In this document: positions 11,160 through 18,857 of the stretch, one piece after another | How positions within the stretch are numbered: the first letter of the stretch is position 1 | How the letters are laid out: each line of letters opens with the position of its first letter | From: Choricystis sp. odSpoLacu1 | Lineage: Eukaryota; Chlorophyta; Trebouxiophyceae | Length of the DNA stretch: 64,000 nt | Direction of reading: 5' to 3' | Assembly (NCBI GenBank): GCA_958009055.1 | Contig: OY253655.1 | Location: forward strand, 124,001-188,000 | Notes under the pieces: generated by a model | Seen by the model: the letters and a program-made list of their open reading frames with translations, nothing else | The model's database searches: none | What the model was told of the DNA's origin: nothing | Position numbers and translations under genes: made by a program

Positions 11160-11226
11160 CGGCCGGCGGAGACCGCCCGGGCCACAAGCCCGGGATCACG
11201 GTTCATGACGCCGGCTGCTCACAGTC
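11160..11226 (+). ncRNA. Possible H/ACA-like hairpin
   Basis: A bipartite hairpin in an intron of the host transcript. The lower stem pairs 11160-11168 with 11209-11217 (9 bp, one G-U). The upper stem pairs 11176-11182 with 11188-11194 (7 GC pairs) around a 5-nt loop. Unpaired pockets separate the two stems, and an ACA trinucleotide lies at 11221-11223, three nt after the lower stem. That is the layout of one H/ACA hairpin, but the pocket-to-ACA distance is about 12 nt, slightly short, and no second hairpin or H box was found. Confidence 0.3.
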
Positions 11227-11518
11227 GAGCCCACATTGAACCTTCTTTTTGCCTTCCATGATAGGAAGCTGGCCGCTCGCGGGTCTTCCCGGACTCGGTC
11301 GGCGTGCCGGTGCCAATTTAACTGGGCAATTACATTTTCAGTTTTTGTTTGTTTGTTTTTTTTTTTCCAACAAAAAACCTACCCTCATTTTTTCCTTTTT
11401 CCACACAGGCGCACCTGGCCGCGGTGTCTGCACGCGCACCCCGCCACTGCGCCGGCACTTGCAAGGTGAGTTGGAGAGTGTGTCGGCCGGTTCCCTCTCC
11501 TCTCTCCTCCCCTCCGCT

Positions 11519-11606
11519 CGGTGACGAGGCTAATGCCTTGAACCCTCGCGCCCTCGGGCGCGAGGGAAACTATAGGAAGTGCCGTCTGATCTTAGTGACT
11601 GACACC
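11519..11606 (+). ncRNA. Candidate box C/D snoRNA with internal 10-bp hairpin
   Basis: Box C GTGACGA is at 11521-11527, with CTGA boxes at 11586-11589 and 11599-11602. A perfect 10-bp GC-rich hairpin (11543-11552 with 11557-11566, loop CTCG) sits between them. The segment before the first CTGA, ATAGGAAG then T then GCCG (11572-11584), is complementary to the conserved large-subunit rRNA element CGGCUCUUCCUAU except for one U-U mismatch. The single mismatch and the two possible D boxes leave this less certain than the other snoRNAs in the cluster. Confidence 0.45.
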
Positions 11607-11688
11607 AGGCGATCAAAGACACAAGAAACTGAGAGCTTTTGGGGGGAGGAGAGGGGGGGGAGGAAAAACGCACACACGCCCCCTTGGC

Positions 11689-11799
11689 GACGATGACACT
11701 TTTATCTGTCAATCCACTGATCCTCTGCCCTATCACACACTGGGCGGGGGAGACTGATGGTGCATCTGCACAACCAACCTCTAAGAAGTCCTGAGCCTT
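11689..11799 (+). ncRNA. Box C/D snoRNA with two 18S rRNA guides (snR55/SNORD110-like and SNORD61-like)
   Basis: A degenerate box C (GATGACA, 11692-11698) is followed by CTGA at 11717-11720, a C'-like CTGATGG at 11754-11760 and CTGA at 11791-11794. Upstream of the first CTGA lies ATCTGTCAATCC (11704-11715), exactly complementary to the universal 18S element GGAUUGACAGAU. The nucleotide five upstream of the box pairs with the first U of AUUG, which I recall as yeast U1269 / human U1288. Upstream of the last CTGA lies CCTCTAAGAAGT (11778-11789), complementary to 18S ACUUCUUAGAGG; the +5 rule points to the second U, recalled as human U1442, the SNORD61 site. Two correct guides in correct register make this the firmest RNA gene in the window. 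A short GGC/GCC terminal stem is possible. Confidence 0.8.
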
Positions 11800-11964
11800 G
11801 TGGGGCGCTGGTGGTGTTTGGTGGGAGCGCCTGCCCTCCCTTTCTTCCCCCGCCTTTCCTCACCCCCGTCACACCCCCCCACCCCCCCCACCCATCCACA
11901 GGTAAGCATCGAGAATGTCCCTCCCACCCCCCACGCACACACACACCACGTTGTTCCCTTCCCC

Positions 11965-12055
11965 GGCCGGTGACGATATCGCTGTACACAAAAAATGGAA
12001 TTACCGTCCGAGCAGCTTTTGCTGCGTGATGACACAGTCGTACACGGAGGCCTGG
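11965..12055 (+). ncRNA. Box C/D snoRNA guiding 18S Um578-equivalent (snR77/SNORD65-like)
   Basis: Box C GTGACGA is at 11970-11976. The guide TGGAATTACCG (11996-12006) is complementary over 11 nt to 18S CGGUAAUUCCA, followed after one nucleotide by CCGA (12008-12011), a D' box with one change from CTGA. The +5 rule selects the U of CGGU, which I recall as yeast U578 / human U627. A GCAGC-TTTT-GCTGC hairpin joins D' to a perfect C' box GTGATGA (12026-12032). No CTGA closes the RNA. A CGGA at about 12045 sits directly inside a GGCC/GGCC terminal stem and may be a variant D box. Confidence 0.65.
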
Positions 12056-12912
12056 TGTTGGAGAGAGTGTGTGCTGGTGTGTGTGGGGGCGTGTGTGTGC
12101 CCGCGCGGCGGGAATGACGACCGACAATTAGATGGGCGAGGCGGGCGGCGGGGGGGGCTCTCCCCTCCCGCCCCCCGGTGAGCACAACACCACACGTCGA
12201 GGCTTATATCCATTCTTTCCGTCCGACCCACTCTTTTATGCCGCGTGCCCGCGCCGCGTACTAGTGTTTTTTTTTCTTTTTTTGGGCCAAAAAAAGGCGC
12301 CCCCTTATTCTCCGGCCGCCTTTGGCGCGACCCTCATAAAGGCATCGTGAGGGCGTGCAGTGGGCGGTTGCCGGAGCCCCTTGGGGCGCATACGTAACCT
12401 GGGGACGGTGTTTGAGTCGGCTGCGGGATGGTGGAGGGTCGGGAGGGGCGGCGGGTACCGCGCTCGCGCGAACCGGCTGCCTTCCTCCCTTCCCTCCCTG
12501 GTGACCGTCGCCGAATTATCTGTTCCTACATTTTCGCGCCTTTTTCTTCAGGTCGCCATGCTGGCTGCCTTCTAGATTTTTGGTCGGGCGGCAGAGAGGG
12601 TAAGTTTTGGAGACTGGCACCTCAGTTTTTTTTGTTCACACACACACACACACGCGCGGGCCCTTCTTGCTTCCCCTTCTCTCTCTTTTCGCGGGGCGTG
12701 ACGACCCTTTCCCCAATCGATCGACGCTGAGAAAAACCAGTGCTTTTTATTCTTTAAATCCTGGCCTCTGTGGGAAACGCGGGGCTAGGTAACCAAGCCA
12801 GAAACTACCGATCCCCGAAAACGAGAGAGAGAACATTGCCCCCCCCCCCCCCCCCCGTGTGTGTGTGTGAAAGCTGGTTGCCCCCCCCCGCACACACAAA
12901 AAACACAACACA

Positions 12913-13047
12913 AGCCGAGTGACGATTTCGCAAACTTTCAGATGACGAGACCGAGCGGCGTCCCCACCATTCATTCAAAAGGGGGCGACGTGCGCGTTTT
13001 ATGCGCCCCGCGAAGGAGCGACACAACGAGGCATTTGTCTGACGGCT
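12913..13047 (+). ncRNA. Box C/D snoRNA guiding a 25S/28S rRNA site
   Basis: Box C GTGACGA is at 12919-12925 and box D CTGA at 13039-13042, closed by a 5-bp terminal stem AGCCG (12913-12917) with CGGCT (13043-13047). The D guide ACGAGGCATTTG (13026-13037) is exactly complementary over 12 nt to the universal large-subunit element CAAAUGCCUCGU, just 3' of the UUAAGGUAGC segment. The nucleotide selected by the +5 rule is the last A of CAAAUG. A second ATGACGA at 12942-12948 may be C', preceded by CAGA as a weak D'. It lies in the last intron of the host transcript. Confidence 0.75.
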
Positions 13048-13318
13048 TTGTTTGTTTGTTTTTGTGGGCGTGGGTTTGGGGTCAGAAGGGACGGCGCGCG
13101 TCGCAACCGCTGTACCACCTTTTTCACCCCACACCCCCTCCCCTTGATCCTCCATTCTCAGGCCGACCGTGGTGCGATGGACTAGTGAACTTGATTTGGT
13201 GGGCGGTGTGTTTTTTTTAGAAGCAACAGAGAGAAAAAAATTAGGTGCCCACAACTCGCGTTTCTTCGCACGCGTTTTTCCCTCCTCCTCTCCCGCCGCA
13301 CCCACACTTCCACCCACA

Positions 13319-15027
13319 ATGGCGACCGACAACGGCCACGCGGTGAGTGCAACCACCTCCCTGGCCACGCCCCGCACGCTGGCGGCGCGCCCACCCCACG
13401 CACCAGCATTGCTGGCGACGCGTTGAGGGGGGTAGCGTGGCTGCGTGCCCCACCCCGCACACCGCGCCCCACGCTGCTGCGTGGTAACGCAGCCACATGG
13501 CTGCGCACGAGCGGCGCACCGGCAGCATGCGGGCTGGGGGGGCGCAGCAGAAGGCGCGGGGCTGGCCAAAAAATGCGAGATTTGGCGATTGGGGAGGAGC
13601 GCACACACAGCAGCGTGTGGCCGGCACGCCCTATGCCCCAATCACGCCAACTGAGACGCGTGCTTGTGTGGCTGATGGCGGGGAAGGTCAGGAGGGAGGC
13701 ACGCGGGGGTGAACGGCGGCACAGGTCAAGAAGGGGGGGACCGCGGGCGCGCGCACAGAAAGCGCTGCTGCTCCCCCTCTTGCAAAACACCGCGCCTCTC
13801 ACCCCCCTTCCCACCCCCCACACAGTCCTCCCGCACCATCATCAAGACCAAGCCCCGCATCGAGCGCAACCGCGTCCTGGTGACGGGGGGGGCGGGTTTT
13901 GTCGGGTCCCACCTGTGCACCGCGCTCGTCGCGCGCGGCGACCACGTCATCTGCCTCGACAACTTCTTCACCGGGTCCAAGGACAACATCGCCCACCTGC
14001 TGGACAAGCCCAACTTTGAGCTGATTCGGCATGATGTGGTGGAGAAAATTTTGTTGGAGGTGGACCAAGTGTACCACCTTGCCTGCCCCGCGTCCCCGGT
14101 GCACTACAAGTACAACCCCATCAAAACCATCAAGACGTCGTTCATTGGGGCGATGAACATGCTGGGGTTGGCCAAGGTGAGTGGATGGTGGGAGGGTGGG
14201 GAAGGTGTGGTCGAAGAAAACAGAAAAAGAACGACGACACTCACAACCGCCCTCCTTTCCCTCCCCTCCTTCCACAGCGCACCCGAGCCCGCTTCCTGCT
14301 CACCTCCACGTCCGAAGTGTATGGCGACCCCCTGGAGCACCCCCAGACCGAGGCTTACTGGGGCAACGTCAACCCGATTGGCGAGCGGTCGTGCTATGAT
14401 GAGGGCAAGCGCGCGGCGGAGACGCTGACGTTTGATTACCAGCGCGAGCACGGGCTGGAGGTGTGAGAGAGAGATGGGGAGGGAGAGGAAGGTTGTGTGT
14501 GTGGAGAGAGCAGAACAACAACAATAACAAAAACTCACCGACCCCACCCTCCTCTCCTCCAGGTGCGCGTCGTCCGCATCTTCAACACGTACGGCCCCCG
14601 CATGGCCCTGGACGACGGCCGCGTCGTGTCCAACTTTGTCACCCAAGCGTTGACGGGTGTGCCCATGACCATTTACGGCGACGGCTCCCAAACCCGGTCC
14701 TTCCAGTACGTGTCCGACCTGGTGGCCGGCATGATGGCGGTCATGGACGGCCCCGAGACGGGGCCCTTCAACGTGGGCAACCCCACCGAGTTCACGATGC
14801 TGGAGCTGGCTGAAGTAGTGAAAGAAGTTGTCAACCCGGCTGCCACCATTTCTTACCAGGACAACACGGCGGACGACCCGTCCCGCCGCAAGCCTGACAT
14901 CACCAAGGTCAAGAAGGTGGTGGGGTGGGAGCCCAAGATCGCTCTGCGGGACGGGCTGAAGATGATGGTGCAGGATTTCGCCGACCGGCTGAAAGTGCCT
15001 GTGCCGGAGGGGGCGCAGACGGCGTGA
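13319..15027 (+). CDS. UXS: UDP-glucuronate decarboxylase (UDP-xylose synthase), soluble form
   Basis: Four exons, 13319-13342, 13826-14176, 14278-14460 and 14563-15027, encode 340 residues with phase-0 junctions throughout. The enzyme converts UDP-glucuronate to UDP-xylose with bound NAD. Visible motifs are the Rossmann [12 protein letters not shown], the catalytic Thr/Ser strand [12 protein letters not shown], and YDEGKRAAE with the YxxxK catalytic pair. [18 protein letters not shown] and FNVGNP are characteristic of UXS rather than of generic epimerases. There is no N-terminal membrane anchor; after the eight-residue first exon the protein goes straight into the NAD-binding domain, so it resembles the cytosolic plant UXS3 group. 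Intron 1 is 483 nt and contains a 9-bp inverted repeat (13437-13445 with 13488-13496) of unknown meaning. Confidence 0.93.
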
Positions 15028-15252
15028 GGGGGAAAAAGGGTGTGGGGGGCGTTTTGTGTGGGGCGAGGTTCGCACTCTGTTGCGTGTGTGTGTGTGCTGG
15101 GCCACTTCTCGTATTTGTAGGCGCGTGAAAAACACAACGGACGCTGAACACGGCAGAGAGGAGGGCGGTGGCAGCGAAGAAAAGTAAAAAACGTTTTTCT
15201 TCCCTCACAACCCCCCCATTTCTTTTTTCTCCGCACACACAACCCCCCCAAA

Positions 15253-16297
15253 ATGGACCACTCATACGAGCCCAAAGTCGTGGAAGGCTGGCTCGGCGCC
15301 GCCACCGCCGCCACCAAGGCGTTCGCTGTGGGCCCGCGCGCCGACAAGGCGGCCGCGGGCGCCCGCATCGACGTTTCGACCGTCGCGGGGCGCCCGGGCG
15401 CCCCCTTCACCCTCACCGCGTCCGCCACCGACGCCAGCGTGGCTGACGTGGTGACGGGCGACTGGAACGGGCCGCGGGACGTGATGGTGACGGCGGAGAC
15501 GGCGGAGGCGAGCGATGGTGAGTGTGAAAAGAACGGGTGGGCGACGACGGGGCGACGGGGCGCGACGGGGAGAGCGGAACTCACACCCACCCACCCACCC
15601 CACCCACACCCACACCACCTCTCCCCTAGACACGTCCACCACCTGCCTCCTGGGCTACGACTGGGGCGCGGCCTGCTGCATCGCCCGCTTCCGCCGCGCG
15701 TGGCGCGGCGCGCGCGACGTGCGCGGGCGCGCGGGCGCCACCTGGTTCTCCCGCGGCAACCACGTCCGCTTCGACGTGGACGCCGACCTCGGCGCCTCCG
15801 CCATCGCGTGGGCCACCTTCACCGCGCACGACCCGGCGGACCAGGCCAACAGCACGGCAGTCAACCTGATCGAGCGCGAGTCGGGCTTCATTGTGCGCCC
15901 CTTCACCGCCCCCTCCGCCACCGCGGCGGTGGGGAGTGGGGTGGACATCGCTGCGTCCGGCTGGCGCCTGGACGGCGCGTTTGATCTCAACGCGCTGGCG
16001 CCGTACGCGTCGGTTTCGCGCTCTCTCGCCCCAGGCGTCGGCGGCCCCCTCTTCGACGGCCCCGCCACCCTTGCCCTGCACGCCGCCCCGGCCGACTCCA
16101 CGCTCATGGCCACCCTGGAGCTGGGGGACAAGAGCGGCAGCGACGCCGTGTCCTTTGGCGGCGGGCGCGGCGGGCGCCACCCAGTCAAAGCGTTTGTGCG
16201 GGGGCGCGTGGGCAAGGGGGAGGGGACGGTGCCGCGGGTGAACAATGTGAGCGTGGGGCTGATGGTGGAGGGGTGGCCGTTTGGGGGCGCGTTTTGA
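15253..16297 (+). CDS. Hypothetical beta-rich protein (possible outer-envelope-type barrel)
   Basis: Two exons, 15253-15517 and 15630-16297, encode 310 residues; the junction gives an in-frame Asp codon. I do not recognise the family with confidence. There is no signal peptide and no hydrophobic helix. Instead the chain alternates short polar/apolar strands, for example TLTASATDASVADVV, ATWFSRGNHVRFDVDADLG and VNNVSVGLMVEGWPF, a pattern expected of a beta-barrel or beta-sandwich. The start (KVVEGWLG) and end (GWPFGGAF) are conserved-looking. A relationship to plastid outer-envelope pores such as OEP24 is a guess based only on this pattern and size. It is 225 bp downstream of UXS and convergent with the next gene. 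Confidence 0.6.
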
Positions 16298-16429
16298 AGA
16301 GAGAGGAAGTGTGGGAAAGAGAGGGAGAGAGTGCACACCGACCTGCCCTGTTATGTTTTTGCCTCTTTGGGAAATACAAGCACAGTTTTGCACCAACACA
16401 AGAATGAATACATGCTCTCTCTCTCCCTC

Positions 16430-17941
16430 TCAGTACCGCCACACATTCACGCGGCCGCTGCCCGTGGCCGCCGCCAGCGCGCCCGCGGTCGGGTGGGGCG
16501 CCAACCTCGACGCGATGGCCGTCATCGTTTCATCCGCCAGCGCGGTGCGCGGCTTGCCGCCGGTCACGCCAAACACGTCCACCGTGCGCCGCATGCCGCC
16601 GCACAGGACGCCGTCGCCGGCGGGGGCCCACACCGCGCGGAAGGGGATGACCCAGCGTCCCGTCTGGTTGTCGTGGGGGCAGACCGCGACGCGGGCGAGA
16701 GAGGCGCCGGGGCCGTCCTCCCAGATGGCCAGCGTGTCGTCGCGAGAGGTGGTGAGCAGAAAGGCACCGTCCGGGCTCCAGTAGGCGGATTGGCAGGTGG
16801 CGCCGTGCGTGCCCACGGCAACGACAGGCGCAGCACCCAGCGAGCCGCCCTCTTTCTTAGGGGCGGCCACGCCGCGCAGGGCGCGCAGGTCGTACACGCG
16901 CACCCCGCCATCCGCGCATGCGGCCGCCAGGCGGGGGGGGGCAGAGGACGGAGCAAAGGCCAGGGTGTTGATCTTGCGGTCGGCCAGGGCAAAGGAGGCC
17001 ACGACCGACCGGGACCGTGGGTCCAGCAGGGCGCCGTTGCCGTCTTTGTCGCCGACGACTGCGAGCCGGGCGTCGGAGGCAACATCAAATGCAGACCACT
17101 CGGCGGTGTCGCTCAGCAGAATCGGCGCAAAGGCAGCATCCGGCCGCTCCACGTCCAGCAGCCTGATGGAGCCGTCGTAGGAGCAGGTGAAGAGGCCGCC
17201 AGTCTCGGCCGCCCACGAGAGGCCAGACACGTACTGGTAGTGCGGCTGGAACGCCAGCACGCCACCGTCGTGCGATCCATCGTCTTCAGACCGCGGTTCA
17301 GCACCAGCGTCCCACAAGCACACCTGCCCTTTCTTGGACGCCACAGCCAGCAACAGTTTGTGGGCGGTGGGGTGGAAGGCGAGGTGGACGGCGCCGTCGC
17401 GCGTGACTTTGGTGACGTCGCCCGGCGCGAGCGTCGCACGTGCAAGGGCTGTGAGCGGGAGGGCACCCTTGCGGCCGCTCCGCCCGGCGCCGGCGGCCGC
17501 CTTCAGATCCGCCACAAAGGACGCGTCATCGCCATCGTTGTCACTCTTGAAAGGGACGTCGCCGACCGGGTGGCGTTCTTTGGGGCCAGCATCAGCCTCA
17601 GAAGCAGCTACCCCGCCCACCGCCACGATGTGGCCGCCCTTGAGCTCGTCCACGACGTGAGCTCCATCACTCGCTTGGCCCGCCAGCCGGGCCGACGCCC
17701 GGCGCGGGGCAGCCGGGTCGACGCGCGTGCGCTTAACGCCGCGCCGCGCGGCGGGAGCGCGGGGCGGAGGGGCCAGCGCGGCCACCGCGTCCCCGACGGC
17801 CAGCTCTTTCAGTCGGGCCGCGTTCTGGGCGATGCGGGCGGCGCGCTCGCGCTCGTAGTCGTTCAAATAGGCGGCATTAGCGTCGGTGGGCGCTGCGGCC
17901 GCGCGGGCAAAGACGCCGGCACGGGGACGGCGGGTGGTCAT
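16430..17941 (-). CDS. WDR76/CMR1-family WD40 protein
   Basis: Single exon, 503 residues from the ATG at 17941 (MTTRRP). The same frame is open 69 bp further upstream, but the 17941 ATG is preferred because the extra residues are low complexity. The N-terminal 130 residues hold a short helix (YLNDYERERAARIAQN) and basic/Ala-rich linkers; YExxRxxNIxxNxxxLxxL-like openings are typical of CMR1/WDR76. The propeller follows, with LFTCSYDGSIRLLDVE and LLTTSRDDTLAIWE repeats and the family hallmark HDNQTGRWVIPFRAVWAP near the end. CMR1 and WDR76 bind damaged or replicating chromatin and are related to DDB2, so a nuclear genome-maintenance role is likely. Confidence 0.8.
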   Translation of the reverse strand: MTTRRPRAGVFARAAAAPTDANAAYLNDYERERAARIAQNAARLKELAVGDAVAALAPPPRAPAARRGVKRTRVDPAAPRRASARLAGQASDGAHVVDELKGGHIVAVGGVAASEADAGPKERHPVGDVPFKSDNDGDDASFVADLKAAAGAGRSGRKGALPLTALARATLAPGDVTKVTRDGAVHLAFHPTAHKLLLAVASKKGQVCLWDAGAEPRSEDDGSHDGGVLAFQPHYQYVSGLSWAAETGGLFTCSYDGSIRLLDVERPDAAFAPILLSDTAEWSAFDVASDARLAVVGDKDGNGALLDPRSRSVVASFALADRKINTLAFAPSSAPPRLAAACADGGVRVYDLRALRGVAAPKKEGGSLGAAPVVAVGTHGATCQSAYWSPDGAFLLTTSRDDTLAIWEDGPGASLARVAVCPHDNQTGRWVIPFRAVWAPAGDGVLCGGMRRTVDVFGVTGGKPRTALADETMTAIASRLAPHPTAGALAAATGSGRVNVWRY

Positions 17942-18857
17942 TCGTGTGTGCTGATGGGAGAAATGGCAGGCGGTGTGTGGCCAGGAGTGGGAGGAGGGAG
18001 GCTGTGGCAAGGCCGGGCGCGTGGGGCGCTGATTGGGAGAAGCGAAGAAAAGCCCCGAGCAGTGTTGTGGCGGCGAGAGGACGCGGCTCGACGCCCGTCG
18101 TTTGCGGCGAAACGAGGCCAGGACTCTATTTTGGCGGCACCCGCTCGCTGGCAGCCTGTGTGCCCAGCGCCTGAGTGGTCACGCAGAGACGCCTTGTGGC
18201 AGCGTGTCTGAGGTTTTGGACGCGAAAAAAAGAAAAGGCTTTCACACACTCGCGTAAAAAAAAAACACGCGGCAGAGCGCGCCTCCGTCCTCTCAAGGTA
18301 TGCCTTGTTTTCCCCCCCAACTCCACACGTTGCCGCCGCCGTGTGTCGGAGCCAGCTAGTTGGGGGACGTTGGCCAGGAAAGGGGTGGCTAGCGCACCGC
18401 CTGCGCCGCCAATCGCCCACTAACCGCTAGCTGCGGTAGTTGGCCTCCCCCGCCGGCGCCACACACCGTTGTTGCCTGCGCCTGCCCTCCCCGCACACAT
18501 CTAATGCTCCCATCTAGCCAACAAGAGAGGTTGGGGGAGGGTGCGCGCCGTGGACAGTGGCCGTGGACGCGCCATCTTGCAAGACAGGCATGTGGCTCTT
18601 TTTGCACGCTCCCCGGCTTCGCCCGTCGCCCGCGCCGGCACCCAACGTGCTGCTGTGTGATGTTGTGATGTCAGCACACGGCGTGGAGGCACATGAAGGA
18701 GGGAAAGATGCGTGAGGGGTGCCCGCCCGCGCGCCACGACACTGCTCTGTCAGCGCCGACACACGTATTGACTTTCGCGGTCAACACCCGCTCGCCACCC
18801 TTGACCCACCCAACACACACTCCACACACACAGGCACACACTCACACACACCTCACC
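17942..18857. other. Long divergent promoter region
   Basis: 916 bp between the start codons of the CMR1-like gene (minus) and the mannanase gene (plus). It contains short A-tracts near 18220-18270 and a CA run directly before the mannanase ATG (18815-18850). No open frame or RNA gene was recognised. Confidence 0.4.

Larger units (their letters stand above)
10825..13161 (+). ncRNA. Spliced host transcript for intronic snoRNAs (candidate)
   Basis: No known protein is encoded between 10 and 13.3 kb, yet splice-site pairs of the same style as the flanking genes recur. Acceptor-exon-donor units with both ends visible are 10825-10872 (48 nt), 11409-11465 (57 nt) and 12552-12599 (48 nt); a last acceptor is at 13161. 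At 11114/11115 and 11901/11902 an acceptor CACAG abuts a donor GTGAGC or GTAAGC directly, a zero-length exon. The introns contain box C/D snoRNAs, listed separately, with guides to 18S and 25S/28S rRNA. This is the architecture of GAS5/UHG-type host genes. The first two exons are multiples of three without stops and the third adds a stop after seven codons, so a short peptide is not excluded. The exons could also be 5' leader exons of the UXS gene. Confidence 0.6.

Noticed and set aside
11726..11737. CTGCCCTATCA, identical to a conserved 18S segment
   Set aside because: It matches the rRNA sense strand, so it cannot act as a guide; probably coincidence, and too short for an rRNA fragment.
12114..12140. 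ATGACGA followed by AATTAGATG, a 9-nt complement of LSU CAUCUAAUU, as another C/D guide
   Set aside because: There is no D-type box at the required position after the match, and nine bases are too few on their own.
12698..12730. GTGACGA to CTGA pair as a further snoRNA
   Set aside because: The boxes are only about 30 nt apart with no terminal stem, and the segment before CTGA matches no rRNA element I recognise. It may be half of a longer RNA; not listed as a feature.
13437..13496. 9-bp inverted repeat followed by ACA in UXS intron 1 as an H/ACA RNA
   Set aside because: The ACA overlaps the stem and no pocket or partner hairpin is visible.
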